From: Pseudomonadota bacterium
Lineage (GTDB): Bacteria > Pseudomonadota > Gammaproteobacteria > Enterobacterales > Enterobacteriaceae
Reading direction: 5' to 3'
Length of the DNA stretch: 64,000 nt
Assembly: GCA_018261615.1 (NCBI GenBank)
Contig: JAGTSE010000001.1
Span: 62,001 to 126,000, forward strand
Below, piece after piece: positions 31,469 through 38,918 of the stretch (position 1 is its first letter; every line of letters starts with the position of its first letter). A program made the translations under genes and the position numbers. The notes beneath the pieces were generated by a model. That model had not been told where the DNA came from. It searched no databases and worked only from the letters and a program-made list of their open reading frames with translations.

Positions 31469-31755
31469 ATGGATAAGTTTACTTACTTATATGATAGGAA
31501 ACCCGGACACCTCAGACCCGGCGCAGTGAATCCTGAGCATTTTCGAATGCTGATAGAGTCATCCCGTATTCATAGTCCGAAAGTCATTCAGGCGATGGAA
31601 GACTTCCTGGTTCATGGCTCACCCGCAAGGTGGCATGTGAGAATTACGGTGTTTCAGTTGGTTACATTTCCATTGCTCTCAAGCGACTTCAGGTGCTGAG
31701 TTACAATGTAGTGATGATGTATCCCTATTATGCTTGTAGCGTTCTAAAAAACTAA
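31469..31755 (+). pseudogene. PapB/FaeB-type fimbrial regulator, frameshifted
   Basis: The start frame reads HFRMLIESSRIHSPKVIQAM and EDFLVHG, the conserved PapB/FaeB regulator core. At about 31617 the frame breaks, and the other frame continues LTRKVACENYGVSVGYISIA and LKRLQVLSYNVV, the HTH end of the family. A one-base change separates the halves, so the regulator is inactive unless slippage occurs. It precedes further fimbrial debris. Confidence 0.82.
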
Positions 31756-31837
31756 AAACCTGTTTATTGTTCACGAAGATGAGAGGCGGCCATACATCTT
31801 TATTTATTTTCCACAAATGGGAACGGAACGGGGCGTT

Positions 31838-32440
31838 TATGCCTAAATTTCTCTGGTTAATTATTTGTCTATCATTTTTCGCGCAGGCTGAAATTAAAAA
31901 AAATCGGTACGCAGCGGGTATTTTTAGTGCCACTGTGATGGTGTCTGCGTGACATGTGCGGGTGAATGCTGATGGGGGCGGTAATAATTACCTGACATTC
32001 GGTATCTGCCGAAAATTTACGGGGACTGGCGTTCCACCGCGTTAGTGAAAGGAGTCGGGATGATGAACAATGTAGTACTGGGTTAGCACGGGCTGCCCTT
32101 CCGGTTGAGTTTGTTTGCACTGATGGTGGTTTTATCCTCCGGCAGCATCATGGCCGGAGAAAAACTCGGCATGCCTTTTATTCAGGGGGGAGGGGCCGCA
32201 CTCAACAGTGCTTATGCTCCGGGACGCTATCTGGTTGACCTGCCACAGTAGTGGCCGGAATGCTGATGACGGTACTGGCGGTAGTGTATCCGGCCAGCGC
32301 GGTAGTCAGGTTTGCCGGTTATGTGGTTGATGAGGCTCCGCAGTGGGCTTGGGATCAGCTTGGGTGGACAACATGGCGGAGGGCTACAGCTGAGCGGTGT
32401 GTCCTTGGTGGGCTGATTGGCGGCTGGAGGGCGATTTGAT
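31838..32440 (+). pseudogene. Degenerate K88/CS31A-like fimbrial gene fragments
   Basis: Three short pieces can be read. A signal-peptide start is MPKFLWLIICLSFFAQA. An usher-like N terminus in another frame reads SLFALMVVLSSGSIMAGEKL with IQGGGAALNSAYAPGRYLVDL. A minor-subunit start reads VVYPASAVVRFAGYVVDEAPQ and WAWDQLG, similar to FaeF/FaeH-type subunits. All are broken by stops or deletions. This is the wreck of a chaperone-usher operon of the Fae class. Confidence 0.6.
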
Positions 32441-32864
32441 AAAGGCCGGTGCTGAGGTTAGTCAGGATACATGTGAGTAAGCCTGACTGGCGTGAGAAGC
32501 CTTTTGGGGGGTATAGCACGGCTGATAGTAGCGTATTATTTACGGTGAAGGTCTGGGGGGCCCTGAGATGAAGTGATAACGCAGCTAGATAAAGGGATGC
32601 AACCGGATACTGCAAAAACGGGAAAGCGAAGATGGTGGTTAGGATAAAGTATCTCTGAGGCAGAATAAGCTAAGTACTGTATTAATTTGAATGCAAAGCA
32701 GAGTGTTAGCTGCTCTTTTAAATGATATGCCCTTTGTTTATATAAGATAGTTAATGGTAATGAATATTTGCATTTTTTCTTGAATGCAATAGATGGCATT
32801 TTTGTTTATGAGAGTGATTCATATTCTAAATTATCAAAATATAAACATATTTTCCGGAGGAAGT

Positions 32865-34745
32865 GTGAGAGTAGTTCATTTCAGTTATTTGATGTTGTTT
32901 TTTTCATTTTCGTCTTTAGCTCATACGTTTCAGCACAATGGGATGGTTATGGATGTCTTGTGGGGAGATATACGAAAAGGTTCAGATATTGGTTTATATC
33001 CTCCACATGGGGGTAATAATCAAAATTTTATATTCGAGAATGGAAGTATAAAGCTGGCTTCCGATAGAAATTACTGTGTTGATATTTATAATGACAGAGA
33101 TAGCCGTTACAGAAGTGTAGTTCTGTGGACCTGTCATGGCGGAAATAACCAGAAATTCACCATTGTCAATGGTTTTATTCATCCAGTGGATAAGCCGGAT
33201 GAGTGTATAACTGTCAAATCAGGAAATGACCTGAAGTCTGAAAAGTGTACTTTTTCCGCACAACAGAAATTTTATATACCAAAGGTCTGTACTTATAAAC
33301 ATACCAATTACAGGAGTATGACTGAATGTACTAGTGGTAATGTATCTTTTGTTAAAGATAATGACACGATGTCCTCTGTCAGCGTTGTCAATGCTGTTGT
33401 TGAATTATATGAACATGCTAATTATGGTGGTGAGAAAATAGTAACAAATAGGAATATCCCTTCTATATTGGATGTATCCAGTAGGCTGAATGATAAAATA
33501 TCCAGCCTAAGAACATCTTCAGTAAAAACTTTTCTGATAACATCGGATCCGCAGCTAACTTGTACCCAAAACTGTGAGGGGATTAGTGGTGAACAATCAA
33601 AGTCCAATATTTATGCGCAATATAAGCTTTTCAACGATTACTTCAGTGGCGCTGATGCTGTCTTCATTAATGGTGATTTGACAGAGTTTGGGCATAAGAA
33701 CGAGTGGAAAGAGTTTAAAAAATTGGCTGGGTCACTTAAAATCCCTTATTATTATGGTCTTGGTAATCATGATATGTATAATAATTTAGGGGATTGTTAT
33801 GAAAATAATTGCGCAATCAGGAGCGTGACTAATCTTTATCACCATGTCAATGGGAAATATAATATAGCAAGTTTTGACGCTCATCGTGCTCATGGATATA
33901 TCTTTCCATCCATACGGGAAACAATTACAGGCTCGTTGTCTTACTCTATGGATTTTGGGAGTGTATTAGTTATTCAATTGAATGATTATAAAAGCGAACA
34001 TAATCCCCTTAAGATTGATCAGTATTCGTCAGGTGCATGGGGTAATGGTGCTATGCACTATGTTATCGACAGGTTTCAGGATGCTGATTATACATGGCTT
34101 GAACGACAGTTGTATTCCGCTTATCTGAAGAGACAAACGGTGATTGTTAATCAGCATAATTATCGGGCTAATGCTGGAAAATTATTTGAACTCCTCGATA
34201 GATATAATGTACAACTACGCTTTGCTGGACATTATCATGACTTCACGGGGGGCGGACGGGAGGATCTAAATGGTTTTTATATGTCCGGAAGTAGTGCGCT
34301 TAAAACGTATCTGAAGACAGAAGTTGATGCAGATAATAATGAGGCGAGAATTTATCTTGGGGAAAATAATACATCAACACCAAAATTGATAAAGAAAATT
34401 ACGCTGGAACAACCTGACGGAATTCCGACGCCCCCACTATCCCCCCCTGTATACCTGCGGGTGAAAAATAATGGTGGCTATGAAGCTTTTGCTACTATCG
34501 TATATAGAAATAAAGATGGCAAACGAATTGAAAAATATTCTGGGAAGCTGTTGTTGGGTAATTACTGGGGGGTTAGTGTTCCTGCTGGTTCGACGGTCGA
34601 ATATTTCGAAGCAAAGAATAACACTGGCCTGGTCTGGGAGCCACAACGCAGAATTTTCAAATACAGCAACCTTAAAAGTGATACCTGCATAGAAGTGAAG
34701 GGGACAACCTTGAACGCCTGGACGAGACCAGAGTCATGCAGATAA
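32865..34745 (+). CDS. Secreted ricin-B / crystallin / phosphoesterase / cytolysin-D4-like protein
   Basis: The predicted 626-residue precursor starts at GTG 32865 behind GGAGG; in-frame starts back to 32793 exist, but only this one puts the hydrophobic signal peptide (1-19, cut SLA-H) at the N terminus. Residues 20-140 form a ricin-B-like trefoil with three QxF repeats (Q53, Q96, Q134). Residues 175-218 form a beta/gamma-crystallin Greek key with YEHANYGG and the calcium motif NDKISS (209-214). Residues 222-515 form a calcineurin-like phosphoesterase: DPQ (228-230), GDLTEFGH (270-277), GNHD (300-303), His431, GHYH (455-458). Residues 528-626 resemble domain 4 of cholesterol-dependent cytolysins, with NNTGLVWEPQR (585-595) and GTTL (613-616). 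Twelve cysteines fit an exported protein. The gene is far more AT-rich than the backbone. Function is inferred. Confidence 0.8.
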   Translation: MRVVHFSYLMLFFSFSSLAHTFQHNGMVMDVLWGDIRKGSDIGLYPPHGGNNQNFIFENGSIKLASDRNYCVDIYNDRDSRYRSVVLWTCHGGNNQKFTIVNGFIHPVDKPDECITVKSGNDLKSEKCTFSAQQKFYIPKVCTYKHTNYRSMTECTSGNVSFVKDNDTMSSVSVVNAVVELYEHANYGGEKIVTNRNIPSILDVSSRLNDKISSLRTSSVKTFLITSDPQLTCTQNCEGISGEQSKSNIYAQYKLFNDYFSGADAVFINGDLTEFGHKNEWKEFKKLAGSLKIPYYYGLGNHDMYNNLGDCYENNCAIRSVTNLYHHVNGKYNIASFDAHRAHGYIFPSIRETITGSLSYSMDFGSVLVIQLNDYKSEHNPLKIDQYSSGAWGNGAMHYVIDRFQDADYTWLERQLYSAYLKRQTVIVNQHNYRANAGKLFELLDRYNVQLRFAGHYHDFTGGGREDLNGFYMSGSSALKTYLKTEVDADNNEARIYLGENNTSTPKLIKKITLEQPDGIPTPPLSPPVYLRVKNNGGYEAFATIVYRNKDGKRIEKYSGKLLLGNYWGVSVPAGSTVEYFEAKNNTGLVWEPQRRIFKYSNLKSDTCIEVKGTTLNAWTRPESCR

Positions 34746-34762
34746 TTGTCTTTTGATTGAGT

Positions 34763-34811
34763 AAGTGAGATCGGTTTTCTCCAGATTCCCTGTTTTAAAC
34801 CGATCTCACTT
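34763..34811. terminator. Long perfect inverted repeat after the secreted-protein gene
   Basis: AAGTGAGATCGGTTT (34763-34777) and AAACCGATCTCACTT (34797-34811) form a 15-bp perfect stem with a 19-nt loop, 18 bp after the stop. There is no T-run, so it is either a 3'-end stabiliser or a relic of an IS or integration event. Confidence 0.5.
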
Positions 34812-35143
34812 GGTATTCCATATTTTCATGAAAGACGTGGGGCTGGTTCTAACCACAGAAGCTGTTATCAACAATGTGACATGTAAGTTGTGATCGTGAA
34901 AAGGACGCTTTGCCTTCCGGCCTTTTTTAATCTATTCGTTGTGGCGCATTGCCGTCGTATCCGGAAACGCTTTTCGCGACGAAAAAGGCTGCCTTTACGG
35001 ATCAGCAGACACCCTCCGGCAGAAAAAATACTCTCTACAGGGTTATATTTCCTGCTGGCAATGCTGCTACTCCGGCTTCTTTTTGCTGTCTGGTAGTATA
35101 TCAACCTGATACCGGATGAAGGATATCCTCCGCTTGGAGATCA
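34812..35143. other. Interval without a supported gene
   Basis: Open frames of 68 and 78 codons occur on opposite strands, but neither has a recognisable family, credible start or ribosome site. A hydrophobic stretch near 35040-35095 on the plus strand could be a membrane-protein fragment. I see nothing definite. Confidence 0.35.
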
Positions 35144-35168
35144 AGAAAAGCCGGTGGAACCACCGGCC
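35144..35168 (-). terminator. Terminator of the mannonate dehydratase gene
   Basis: On the minus strand GCCGGTGG and CCACCGGC form an 8-bp GC-rich stem followed by TTTTCTT, just downstream of the stop. Confidence 0.85.
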
Positions 35169-35177
35169 CGAATAAAA

Positions 35178-36251
35178 TTAGTTTTGTTTTTCGAGAGCTT
35201 CCCAGAGTCCGTGTAAATAGGTTACGCCGAGCGCCCGATCATAGAGACCGTAGCCTGGACGACCAGTTTCTCCCCAGATGAAACGTCCATGATCCGGGCG
35301 GATGTAACCGTCGAACCCGTTGTCATGCAAGGCTTTCATGACTTCGTACATATCCAGCGAACCGTAGCGGGATAAGTGCGCGGATTCATAGAAATCTTTA
35401 TCTTTAATCAGTTTGATATTGCGCACATGCGCAAAGTGAATACGTTTTCGGCGCGTAAATTCGGCAAGGATTTGGTATACGTTATTATCGGGATCCTCGG
35501 CGATCGAGCCGGTACATAAGGTAATACCGTTGGCTTCAGAATCGACCGCATTACAAATCCAGTCGAGATCGTCACGATTTTTAACGATGCGCGGCAGACC
35601 AAAAATAGAATACGGTGGATCGTCCGGGTGAATTGCCATTTTAATACCGACTTCTTCACAGACAGGAATAACGCGCTCCAGGAAATAAAGCAGATTTTCG
35701 CGCAATTTCTTATCGTCGACATCTTTATATTTGGCAAACAGCTCCTGCACCTTTGCCAGTCGTTCGGGTTCCCAGCCAGGAAGCGCAAAACCGTTGGCAT
35801 TCTCCAGCACTTCTTTCACCACTTCATCCAACGTTTTATCGATGCCTTTCTTTTCGAACGCCATCGTCAGCGAGCCGTCCGGTAGCAGGTAATTCATCTC
35901 AGTCTTCATCCAGTCAAAAACCGGCATAAAGTTGTAGCAGATGACTTTTACCCCCACCTCTGCAAGGTTGCGGATGGTTTGCTGGTAATTGGTAATCAGA
36001 AGATCGCGGCTGGGGAGACCGATCTTAATATCGTCATGAATATTAACGCTTTCAATGACTTCCATTTTAAGCCCGACATCACGGACTTGCCTGGTAAGCG
36101 CGTTGATTTTCTCTTTTGACCATACTTCACCTACCGGCACATCGTACAACGCTCCTACCACCCCTTCGACGCCCGGTACCTGGCGGATGTATTCCAGTGG
36201 GATTTTGTCTTCAACTGGTCCAAACCAGCGCATTGTCATTTGCATGCTCAT
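35178..36251 (-). CDS. uxuA: Mannonate dehydratase, short Bacillus-type
   Basis: This enzyme dehydrates D-mannonate to 2-keto-3-deoxygluconate in glucuronate catabolism. It has family blocks MTMRWFGPVEDKIPLEYIRQ, KVICYNFMPVFDWMKTEMNY, KMAIHPDDPPYSIFGLPRIV and FDGYIRPDHGRFIWGE with metal-binding His and Asp residues. At 357 residues it is closer to the shorter Bacillus-like form than to the 394-residue E. coli enzyme. The ATG at 36251 follows AGAGGTGGCA. No uxuB, uidA or exuT is nearby, so it is an orphan; its product feeds the same KDG pool as the pectin genes. Confidence 0.9.
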   Translation of the reverse strand: MSMQMTMRWFGPVEDKIPLEYIRQVPGVEGVVGALYDVPVGEVWSKEKINALTRQVRDVGLKMEVIESVNIHDDIKIGLPSRDLLITNYQQTIRNLAEVGVKVICYNFMPVFDWMKTEMNYLLPDGSLTMAFEKKGIDKTLDEVVKEVLENANGFALPGWEPERLAKVQELFAKYKDVDDKKLRENLLYFLERVIPVCEEVGIKMAIHPDDPPYSIFGLPRIVKNRDDLDWICNAVDSEANGITLCTGSIAEDPDNNVYQILAEFTRRKRIHFAHVRNIKLIKDKDFYESAHLSRYGSLDMYEVMKALHDNGFDGYIRPDHGRFIWGETGRPGYGLYDRALGVTYLHGLWEALEKQN

Positions 36252-36632
36252 TGCCACCTCTAAAAGAAAATATTACAGTACCATACTAGTATTTACATTA
36301 GCGCTTGCCTGTACCTGGTTTTGCGACCAGCTTCACACATAAGCCGTTTGGTTTGCGGTTGTTGGCAGGCGTGTGCCCGATGTGTTTAGTTATGCTGGTG
36401 AAAAAGAACGCTGGCAAATTTTTTAAAATTAACGCTTGCGAAAAAGTGGCAACCATGAGTTAATGCTTCGTCGGTTTGATAAATCATTATCTCCAGTAGT
36501 TCACTAAAGTCTTTCTCATCTCTAAGTACCTGCTTGCTACTTCTTTTTGGGTCTTCGCTTTACACTCTGATAAAAAATAATGTCTCAGACCATTACTGCC
36601 GTATTCGGCGAACAAAATAAAAGGTAACAAGC
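36252..36632 (+). promoter_or_regulatory. Promoter and long 5' leader of the cold-shock gene
   Basis: This 381-bp gap serves uxuA (minus) and the csp gene (plus). CspA-family genes carry a structured 5' leader of about 150 nt acting as an RNA thermosensor; the stretch from about 36470 to 36632 is the likely equivalent, ending AAAAGGTAACAAGC before the ATG. I did not fold it. Confidence 0.45.
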
Positions 36633-36845
36633 ATGTCTACTAAAATGAACGGTATCGTTAAATGGTTCAACGCTGAGAAAGGCTTCGGTTTCATTACTCC
36701 GAAAGATGGCAGCAAAGATGTATTCGTACATTTCTCTGCTATCCAGAGCAATGAGTACCGTACTCTTGAAGAAAATCAAGAGGTTGAATTTACTATCGAG
36801 AACGGCCCGAAAGGCCCTGCTGCGGCTAACGTGATTCCGCGCTAA
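36633..36845 (+). CDS. CspA-family cold-shock protein (CspI/CspG-like)
   Basis: This 70-residue RNA chaperone with a cold-shock domain has RNP1 KGFGFI and RNP2 VFVHF, plus the GPAAANV tail. It is closest to the CspI/CspG group of E. coli. It is followed 9 bp later by a small Cys-rich ORF, the same pairing seen downstream of certain E. coli cold-shock genes. Confidence 0.95.
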   Translation: MSTKMNGIVKWFNAEKGFGFITPKDGSKDVFVHFSAIQSNEYRTLEENQEVEFTIENGPKGPAAANVIPR

Positions 36846-36854
36846 GGATTTACC

Positions 36855-37043
36855 ATTACGAATCGTATCCATTTTCGCTGCCCGTGCTGCCACGGGTCGC
36901 AATACCGAATTTCCAGTTTTGATATCACTGAGAAAAACCCGGTCGGTGCTAAATGTATTTTTTGCAAATCTGCAATGAACACATTTGATAATATCGCTGT
37001 GTTTAGCCAGTCCGCTTCGAATTCTGTCGAATTCCGTAAATAA
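36855..37043 (+). CDS. YmcF/YnfQ-like small cold-shock protein, ATT start
   Basis: The 62-codon frame starts at ATT after TAAGGATTTACC and reads TNRIHFRCPCCHGSQYRISS then DISEKNPVGAKCIFCKSAMN. It matches the small proteins YmcF and YnfQ encoded after E. coli cold-shock genes, which were found by proteomics and, as I recall, use a non-AUG start. CPCC (9-12) and CIFC (34-37) suggest a small zinc-ribbon. There is no ATG start in frame, so standard gene callers miss it. Confidence 0.85.
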   Translation: MTNRIHFRCPCCHGSQYRISSFDITEKNPVGAKCIFCKSAMNTFDNIAVFSQSASNSVEFRK

Positions 37044-37079
37044 AAAAAAGCAGGTCAGATTTCTGATCTGCTTTTTTTA
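37043..37079. terminator. Bidirectional terminator, csp unit / XRE regulator
   Basis: An A-run, AGCAG-TCAG / CTGA-CTGCT stem and a T-run lie between the convergent small ORF and the XRE-type regulator; it works on both strands. Confidence 0.9.
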
Positions 37080-37086
37080 TTCTGTA

Positions 37087-37866
37087 TTATTCAGCCATTA
37101 ACATAATCATTTTGAGCGCGCGATTACTGGTTAATTGCCAGGTCATCTGCCGGAAGTGCAACTCTCCCTGCTGTGGATGATGAAAAACGCGTTCGCCGCC
37201 TTCGCGCATCACCACCTGCTGGCGCGACCAGAAGAGGCGAAACAGTTCGCTGTCATTACTCAGACTCTGCACAAAATGATTCAATTCCTGATCGTGCGGA
37301 TAGTGCATCGCATCGGCACGCAATTCCGCGACAATCCGGCTGGCGCGCCTCTCCCAATCAACTACTAGCGTTTGCGCAAGGGGATGACGAAACATAAAAC
37401 TCATCATATTCGGCTGGGCATCCTTATCCAGCCAGCCGCTAAATAGCGCTTCAGCGGGCGAATTCCACGCCACCATATTCCAGGTTACATCCAGCAAATA
37501 ACAGGGGCATTGCACCTGATTCACCGTTGCCAGCACCGATTCTTCCACGGTAATGACATGCTCTTCCTGTGGATCGTTTTGCAGTGCCAGGTGGAACAGA
37601 TACTTCCGCTCCGCCTGCGTCATTTTTAATACACCCGCAATATTCGACAAGGTTTGCGGCGACACGACGATGTCGCGCCCCTGTTCAATCCACGTATACC
37701 AGGTGGTGCTGATACCGCTGAGCTGCGCCACTTCTTCCCGGCGTAATCCGCAGGTGCGCCGTCGACCTTGCGCAGGCAGGCCAATATCGGCTGGAGCGGT
37801 TTTTTCCCGCTGTGCACGTAAAAAAGCGCCGAGGGTTTTTGGCCCGGCAAAGAGCGTATTTTCCAT
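37087..37866 (-). CDS. XRE-family regulator with MmyB-like ligand domain
   Basis: This 259-residue protein has an N-terminal HTH (RRTCGLRREEVAQLSGISTT, about 36-56, followed by WYTWIEQGRDIVVS) and a PAS-like MmyB domain with CPCYLLDVTWNMVAWNSPAE. Such regulators often control an adjacent divergent gene, here the methyltransferase at 37975. The ligand and regulon are unknown. Confidence 0.9.
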   Translation of the reverse strand: MENTLFAGPKTLGAFLRAQREKTAPADIGLPAQGRRRTCGLRREEVAQLSGISTTWYTWIEQGRDIVVSPQTLSNIAGVLKMTQAERKYLFHLALQNDPQEEHVITVEESVLATVNQVQCPCYLLDVTWNMVAWNSPAEALFSGWLDKDAQPNMMSFMFRHPLAQTLVVDWERRASRIVAELRADAMHYPHDQELNHFVQSLSNDSELFRLFWSRQQVVMREGGERVFHHPQQGELHFRQMTWQLTSNRALKMIMLMAE

Positions 37867-37974
37867 GAGTAGTACTCATTAATACCAGTATAAGTAGCCA
37901 TATTGTACCCCTATAAAGAGGGTCGTATAGTCGGCAAAGAGTAGATTTTTGTCGTGCTAAAAAAGGAAAAGAGA

Positions 37975-38736
37975 ATGGCGGTCAATCATCATGAATTAAC
38001 GAAGCAACAGTTTGGCGATCAGGCGCAGGCCTACCTCACAAGCCAGGTTCACGCGCAAGGCGCAGATTTGGTGCGGCTTGCGGAGTGGCTCAGTGAAAAT
38101 CCTGCTGCCACGGTGCTGGATCTGGGCTGCGGTGCCGGGCACGCCAGTTTTGTCGCGGCTGGCATCGCCCGTGAAGTGACAGCTTACGATCTGTCGGAAA
38201 AAATGCTCGACGTGGTGTGTCAGTCGGCCCGCGATCGTCAACTGAGCAATATTAGCACGGTGCATGGCGCGGCCGAAAAATTGCCCTTTGCCGATGGCGC
38301 GTTTGATACGGTGATCAGCCGTTACTCTGCCCATCACTGGCATGATGTTGCGCTGGCGCTGCGTGAGGTGAAGCGTGTGCTGAAGCCTGGCGGTAAATTT
38401 ATCTTAATGGATATCGCCTCGCCGGGCCGTCCGGTGCTGGATATCTGGCTGCAAACCATCGAAGTGCTGCGGGATCCCTCTCACGTGCGTAACTACTCGG
38501 CTGCGGAGTGGCTGCAAATGACGCAGCAGAGCGGGATGACGGTCGATAAGCTGTTAACCGATCGCCTGGCGCTGGAATACAGCTCGTGGGTTGAACGCAT
38601 GAAAACGCCGGAAGTATTGCGTGCGGCAATCCGCTTTCTGCAACAGCAAACGTCGGAAGAGGTGACGCAGCACTTCCTGATTGGCGAAGATGGTTCGTTT
38701 ACTTCGGACACCATCATGTTCCAGACTCAGTCCTGA
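37975..38736 (+). CDS. Class I SAM-dependent methyltransferase
   Basis: This 253-residue protein has motif I VLDLGCGAGHASFVA near residue 46 and VLKPGGKFILMDIASPG near 139, typical of UbiE/YcgJ-type small-molecule methyltransferases. The ATG at 37975 follows AAAGGAAAAGAGA. It is divergent from the XRE regulator, which probably controls it. The substrate is unknown. Confidence 0.9.
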   Translation: MAVNHHELTKQQFGDQAQAYLTSQVHAQGADLVRLAEWLSENPAATVLDLGCGAGHASFVAAGIAREVTAYDLSEKMLDVVCQSARDRQLSNISTVHGAAEKLPFADGAFDTVISRYSAHHWHDVALALREVKRVLKPGGKFILMDIASPGRPVLDIWLQTIEVLRDPSHVRNYSAAEWLQMTQQSGMTVDKLLTDRLALEYSSWVERMKTPEVLRAAIRFLQQQTSEEVTQHFLIGEDGSFTSDTIMFQTQS

Positions 38737-38918
38737 CAATCTGCGCTCACGATAAGTGGGCGCACACTTTCTTTCGCCCAGCGCCTCGCCGATAACTTCG
38801 CGAATACGTTGCGCGATGTAACCGTCATAAGTTCTGCATGCGCTTGACCAATGACAAGGCGGGTAAGCCGTCGCGCTCTTTATAATCTGCCGGTGTCCAT
38901 TCTTACTGGTGTGAATCC

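Noticed and set aside
32793..32864. Start of the multidomain gene at ATG 32793
   Set aside because: It would place 24 residues before the signal peptide and has no ribosome site, whereas GTG 32865 follows GGAGG and gives a normal signal peptide.
34868..35104. Overlapping small ORFs on both strands after the secreted-protein gene
   Set aside because: Neither has a known family or a good start; the two mirror each other, as expected by chance.
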